A DNA stretch of 64,000 nt from Bog-473 sp963730785 (GTDB lineage Bacteria; Actinomycetota; Acidimicrobiia; Acidimicrobiales; RAAP-2). Where the stretch lies: assembly GCA_963730785.1 (NCBI GenBank), contig CAVSTF010000013.1, positions 62,001 to 126,000 on the forward strand, in the 5' to 3' direction. A program made the position numbers and the translations under genes. This document shows positions 54,113-64,000 of the stretch, piece by piece. Below the pieces are notes generated by a model. The model saw nothing but the letters and a program-made list of their open reading frames with translations, did not search any database and was not told the origin of the DNA. How positions within the stretch are numbered: the stretch's first letter is position 1; every line of letters starts with the position of its first letter.

Positions 54113-55453
54113 ATGAGCGACATTTTGGATGCCGTATTGGCAAATGCCCCCGCCGAAGAGCTGGCTGCACTCCCCCTCCCTGAGGCGTATCGAGCGGCCG
54201 TGGTCCGCCGCAGCGAAGCGGAGATGTTCGCCGGGATGGAGTCCTCCGACAAGGATCCCCGCAAGTCGCTGCACGTCGAGGAGGTGCCGCTGCCCGAGCT
54301 GGCGCCGGACGAGGCCTACATCGCCGTCATGGCCTCCTCCATCAACTTCAACACGGTCTGGACCTCGATTTTCGAGCCGCTCTCGACCTTCGGCTTCCTG
54401 GACCGGCTGGCCAAGGAAGGGCCGTGGGCGGCCCGCCATGCGCTCGACTACCACGTGGTCGGGTCCGACGCCTCCGGCGTGGTGCTGCGCACCGGCTCGT
54501 CGGTTCGCAACTGGAAGGTGGGCGACAAGGTCACCGTCCACTGCAACTACGTGGACGACCAGGACCCCTCGGCGCACGACGACTCCATGTTGGCGGCCAA
54601 CCAGCGCATCTGGGGCTTCGAGACCAACTTCGGCGGCCTGGCCGACGTGGCCGTGGTCAAGGCCAACCAGCTGATGCCCAAGCCGGCCCACCTGAGCTGG
54701 GAAGAAGCGGCCATCAACGCGCTCTGCAACTCGACCTCCTACCGCATGCTCGTCTCGCCCAACGGCGCCCGCATGACCCAGGGCGACACCGTCCTGGTCT
54801 GGGGAGCCAGCGGTGGGCTCGGCAGTTACGCCGTCCAGCACGTCCTCAACGGCGGCGGCACGCCCATCGGCGTGGTCAGCTCACCCGAGAAGGTGGCGCT
54901 GCTCAACGACCTCGGCGTCGAGGCGGTCATCGATCGCCGGGCGGCCAACTACAAGTTCTGGAAGGACGAGCACACCCAGGACGAGTCGGAGTGGCGTCGT
55001 TTCGGCAAGGACATCCGTGGCCTGGTGGGCGGCGAGCCGGACATCATTTTCGAACACCCGGGTCGGCAGACCATGGGCGCCTCGGTCTTCGCCTGCAAGC
55101 GGGCCGGCACCATCGTCACCTGCGCCGCCACCTCGGGCTACATGATTGAGTACGACAACCGCCACCTCTGGATGAAGCTCAAGACCATCAAGGGGTCCCA
55201 CTTCGCCAACTACCGCGAGGCCTGGGACTCCAACAAGTTGATCTGCGACGGCAAGGTGCTGCCCCCGCTGTCGGCCGTGTACCCATTGACGGACGTCGGC
55301 GAGGCGGCCTACCAGGTGCACCACAACCTGCACGAGGGCAAGATCGGCGTGCTCTGCCTGGCCCCCGAAGAGGGCCTCGGCATTGATGATCCCGAGCTGC
55401 GGGCCAAGGTCGGCGAGGACCGGATCACCCTCTTCCGGCGGCACGGCGCATGA
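54113..55453 (+). CDS. ccr: crotonyl-CoA carboxylase/reductase
   Basis: A 446-residue NADPH-dependent medium-chain dehydrogenase that reductively carboxylates crotonyl-CoA to ethylmalonyl-CoA. The N-terminal extension before the GroES-like domain (DKDPRKSLHVEEVPLPEL), SSINFNTVW, GSDASGVVLRTG, WGFETNFGG, GASGGLGSYAVQ (NADPH loop) and KGSHFANYREAW are typical. Residues that hold CO2 in studied Ccr enzymes (Asn81, Phe170, Glu171, His365) have counterparts at Asn80, Phe169, Glu170 and about His363. GTG 54107 is an alternative start. Confidence 0.93.
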   Translation: MSDILDAVLANAPAEELAALPLPEAYRAAVVRRSEAEMFAGMESSDKDPRKSLHVEEVPLPELAPDEAYIAVMASSINFNTVWTSIFEPLSTFGFLDRLAKEGPWAARHALDYHVVGSDASGVVLRTGSSVRNWKVGDKVTVHCNYVDDQDPSAHDDSMLAANQRIWGFETNFGGLADVAVVKANQLMPKPAHLSWEEAAINALCNSTSYRMLVSPNGARMTQGDTVLVWGASGGLGSYAVQHVLNGGGTPIGVVSSPEKVALLNDLGVEAVIDRRAANYKFWKDEHTQDESEWRRFGKDIRGLVGGEPDIIFEHPGRQTMGASVFACKRAGTIVTCAATSGYMIEYDNRHLWMKLKTIKGSHFANYREAWDSNKLICDGKVLPPLSAVYPLTDVGEAAYQVHHNLHEGKIGVLCLAPEEGLGIDDPELRAKVGEDRITLFRRHGA

Positions 55454-55860
55454 GCGACTCGCTGCTGACCGAAATCGACCACGTGGCCATCGCGGTCAAC
55501 GACCTGGAGGCCGCCATCGCCTGGTACCAGGACGTCTTCGGGGCCACGGTGGACCACCGCGAGCGGGTCGAATCCGACGGTGTCGAAGAGGCGCTCCTCA
55601 AGGTGGCTGACTCCTACGTGCAACTCCTGACCCCCACGAACGACACCTCGCCGGTGGCGAAGTACCTGGCCAACAAGGGTGAGGGACTCCACCACATCGG
55701 CTACCGGGTCGACGACTGCGCCGTGGCGCTCCAGGCGATCAAGGATGCCGGCGGCCGGGTCATTGACGAGGCTCCACGGCCGGGTTCCCGAGGCACCACC
55801 GTGGCCTTCGTGCACCCCAAGACCTCGTTCGGCACCCTGATCGAGCTGGTGCAGGAGTAG
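55450..55860 (+). CDS. epi: methylmalonyl/ethylmalonyl-CoA epimerase
   Basis: A 136-residue vicinal-oxygen-chelate protein. Metal ligands are visible: His in ITEIDHVAIAV-like EIDHVAIAVNDL, the Gln of YVQLL, His in GLHHIGYRV and Glu in GTLIELVQE. It interconverts the 2R and 2S forms of methylmalonyl-CoA and ethylmalonyl-CoA, linking Ccr or PccB to the mutase. The ATG overlaps the ccr stop, so the two are translated together. Confidence 0.94.
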   Translation: MSDSLLTEIDHVAIAVNDLEAAIAWYQDVFGATVDHRERVESDGVEEALLKVADSYVQLLTPTNDTSPVAKYLANKGEGLHHIGYRVDDCAVALQAIKDAGGRVIDEAPRPGSRGTTVAFVHPKTSFGTLIELVQE

Positions 55861-55864
55861 CGAC

Positions 55865-56902
55865 TCAGCCCTTCGAAGCCTCGGCAATGCCGCCGGGATT
55901 CGCTTCGGCAATCCATACCTTCGAGCCCAGGCCAACCATGGCCCGTGGCGTGGCCTTGAGATTGAATGACCGGCTGGCCGGGGTGGGATAGATCGTTCGG
56001 AGGGTCTGTGCCGTCCCGTCGGCCACCCATACGGTGCCTTGCACCACCGAGACCACCAGCGGTTGGCCACCGATCCGGTACTGGTGCACCACCCGGTCGG
56101 TCGTCGGGTCAAGGCGCGACACCGAGCCACTGGCCGCGTTGGCTACCCAGACCGACCCGTCCCCGACCGAGATGCCGATGGGGATCTGACCCACCGTGAT
56201 CTCCCGAGGGTGAGGATGGGCCGCATTGGGCTGCAGCCGGGTGACCTGGTCGTTGGTCCCGGTGACCCACAGCGAACCGAACCCGGCGGCAATGCGCACG
56301 GCGCCGGCGGCCATCGGAATCTGTGCGCTCAGCTTCCCGGTCGAGAGGGTGATGGAGGAGACCGAGTTGGCGGTGATGTTGGCCATCCAGATCCGCTGCC
56401 CCATCACCACCAGGCTGGCCGGACCGTCGGGGACGGCAATGGTACGGATCACCTTGAGGTTGGAGGCCTTGAATTCCTGTACCGAGTTACTGATCATGTT
56501 GGCCACCCACAGATCGCCCCCGGCCGCCACCAGGGCCACCGGTCGACCATTCAGGTGCACCGAGCTCGACGTTCGACCAGCGCCAAATCGCTCCAGGCGA
56601 TCAGTGAGGTCATCGGTGACAAAGGACTGACCATCGGCTTCCGCCACCGCAGAGGCCGACGAGACCTTCACCACCGAGTGGACGTGCAGGACCGGCGCCG
56701 ACGGGGCCGGACCCGGACCCGACTGCGACGAGGTAGCGACCACCACGCCGACGATGGCGAGCACAATGACGAGCGCGCTGGCGCCGATCAGACGCCGCCG
56801 CATCCGACGGGTCAGATGCCGGCGGGGGGCCTGGACCTTTTTCTGCCGATCAGCTTCGCTCTGGGCCTGCCGTCGCCGTTGCCGTTCAGTTGGTGCGACC
56901 AC
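55865..56902 (-). CDS. membrane-anchored beta-propeller protein
   Basis: A 345-residue protein from GTG 56902, with AGGAGG nine bases upstream. Residues 1-38 are basic and cytosolic, about 39-60 form a membrane anchor (LIGASALVIVLAIVGVVVAT), and the rest has repeated blades such as GGDLWVANMISNSV, GQRIWMANITANSV, GDGSVWVANAASGSVSRLDP and QGTVWVADGTAQTL, a YVTN/NHL-like propeller. It is likely extracytoplasmic and binds a protein or wall component; the function is unknown. Confidence 0.8.
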   Translation of the reverse strand: MVAPTERQRRRQAQSEADRQKKVQAPRRHLTRRMRRRLIGASALVIVLAIVGVVVATSSQSGPGPAPSAPVLHVHSVVKVSSASAVAEADGQSFVTDDLTDRLERFGAGRTSSSVHLNGRPVALVAAGGDLWVANMISNSVQEFKASNLKVIRTIAVPDGPASLVVMGQRIWMANITANSVSSITLSTGKLSAQIPMAAGAVRIAAGFGSLWVTGTNDQVTRLQPNAAHPHPREITVGQIPIGISVGDGSVWVANAASGSVSRLDPTTDRVVHQYRIGGQPLVVSVVQGTVWVADGTAQTLRTIYPTPASRSFNLKATPRAMVGLGSKVWIAEANPGGIAEASKG

Positions 56903-56952
56903 TGTCTGAGACCTCCTGGCGCAGCAGCTGCGGCGGTGACGTCACGGTTGAC

Positions 56953-56990
56953 GCGATGAAGGCGCACCCTTGCGGGCGCGCCTTCATCGC
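56953..56990 (-). terminator. rpoBC terminator-type hairpin
   Basis: GCGATGAAGGCGC (56953-56965) and GCGCCTTCATCGC (56978-56990) are perfect 13-base arms around a 12-base loop, 29 bases after the rpoC stop and before the propeller gene. There is no T run on either side, which is common for actinobacterial terminators; the hairpin could act in both directions. Confidence 0.6.
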
Positions 56991-57019
56991 AAGCAGTTTC
57001 TTGGAGCGAGTGCCCGGGC

Positions 57020-64000
<6,981 letters not shown>

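Overview
The window is GC-rich chromosomal DNA from an actinobacterium. The set of genes (actinobacterial-type alanine racemase, NAD(P)HX repair and TsaE/TsaB/RimI string; ethylmalonyl-CoA pathway genes; many start codons a few bases downstream of a TANNNT hexamer; frequent GTG starts) fits a member of class Acidimicrobiia. This placement is inference; no 16S gene is present. No tRNA, rRNA, CRISPR array, insertion sequence or phage gene was recognised.

Layout. (1) 1-3409, plus strand: the end of an SDR oxidoreductase, a GH13 alpha-glucosidase-like enzyme and a GT1-type glycosyltransferase, with overlapping stop and start codons. (2) 3406-18084, minus strand: an aldo/keto reductase, then (in transcription order from the right) infA-rpmJ-rpsM-rpsK-rpsD-rpoA-rplQ-truA-rplM-rpsI-glmM-glmS-acpS-nnrD-alr-udg-tsaE-tsaB-rimI, a very long chain of tightly packed housekeeping genes. 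(3) 18085-19023: a plus-strand PadR-type regulator inserted between infA and map, with a short AT-rich region holding two copies of a near-palindrome and a TATAAT box facing infA. (4) 19034-36457, minus strand: the str/S10/spc block rpsL-rpsG-fusA-tuf-rpsJ-rplC ... secY-adk-map. (5) 36605-43664, minus strand: a branched-chain-amino-acid-type ABC transporter operon whose two permeases are fused and which contains two unrecognised envelope proteins. (6) 43831-55860: acyl-CoA carboxylase beta and a small epsilon-like protein, ethylmalonyl-CoA mutase, 3-hydroxyacyl-CoA dehydrogenase, thiolase, crotonyl-CoA carboxylase/reductase and epimerase, interleaved with two cyclophilins, aspartate kinase, a SixA-like phosphatase and a degenerate S51-like protein. 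(7) 55865-64000, minus strand: an anchored beta-propeller protein, a strong hairpin, rpoC, and rpoB running off the right edge.

How the genes work together. The carbon genes supply most of the first half of the ethylmalonyl-CoA route: thiolase and dehydrogenase make 3-hydroxybutyryl-CoA, Ccr carboxylates crotonyl-CoA, the epimerase and Ecm move ethylmalonyl-CoA to methylsuccinyl-CoA, and PccB serves propionyl-CoA. This module sits in the roughly 20 kb that separates rpoC from rpsL.

Sequence quality. Ten genes cannot be read in one frame or carry a displaced stop at a total of eleven places. Every one is restored by skipping exactly one base in the reading direction, and the repaired lengths match the families. 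I treat these genes as intact in the organism and the extra bases as probable sequence errors; coordinates below include them. The most unusual biological features are a nine-fold His-acid repeat at the end of ribosomal protein L22, acidic extensions on S3, L29 and S17, two genes whose best start codon is CTG, the PadR locus, and the two unknown proteins in the transporter operon.
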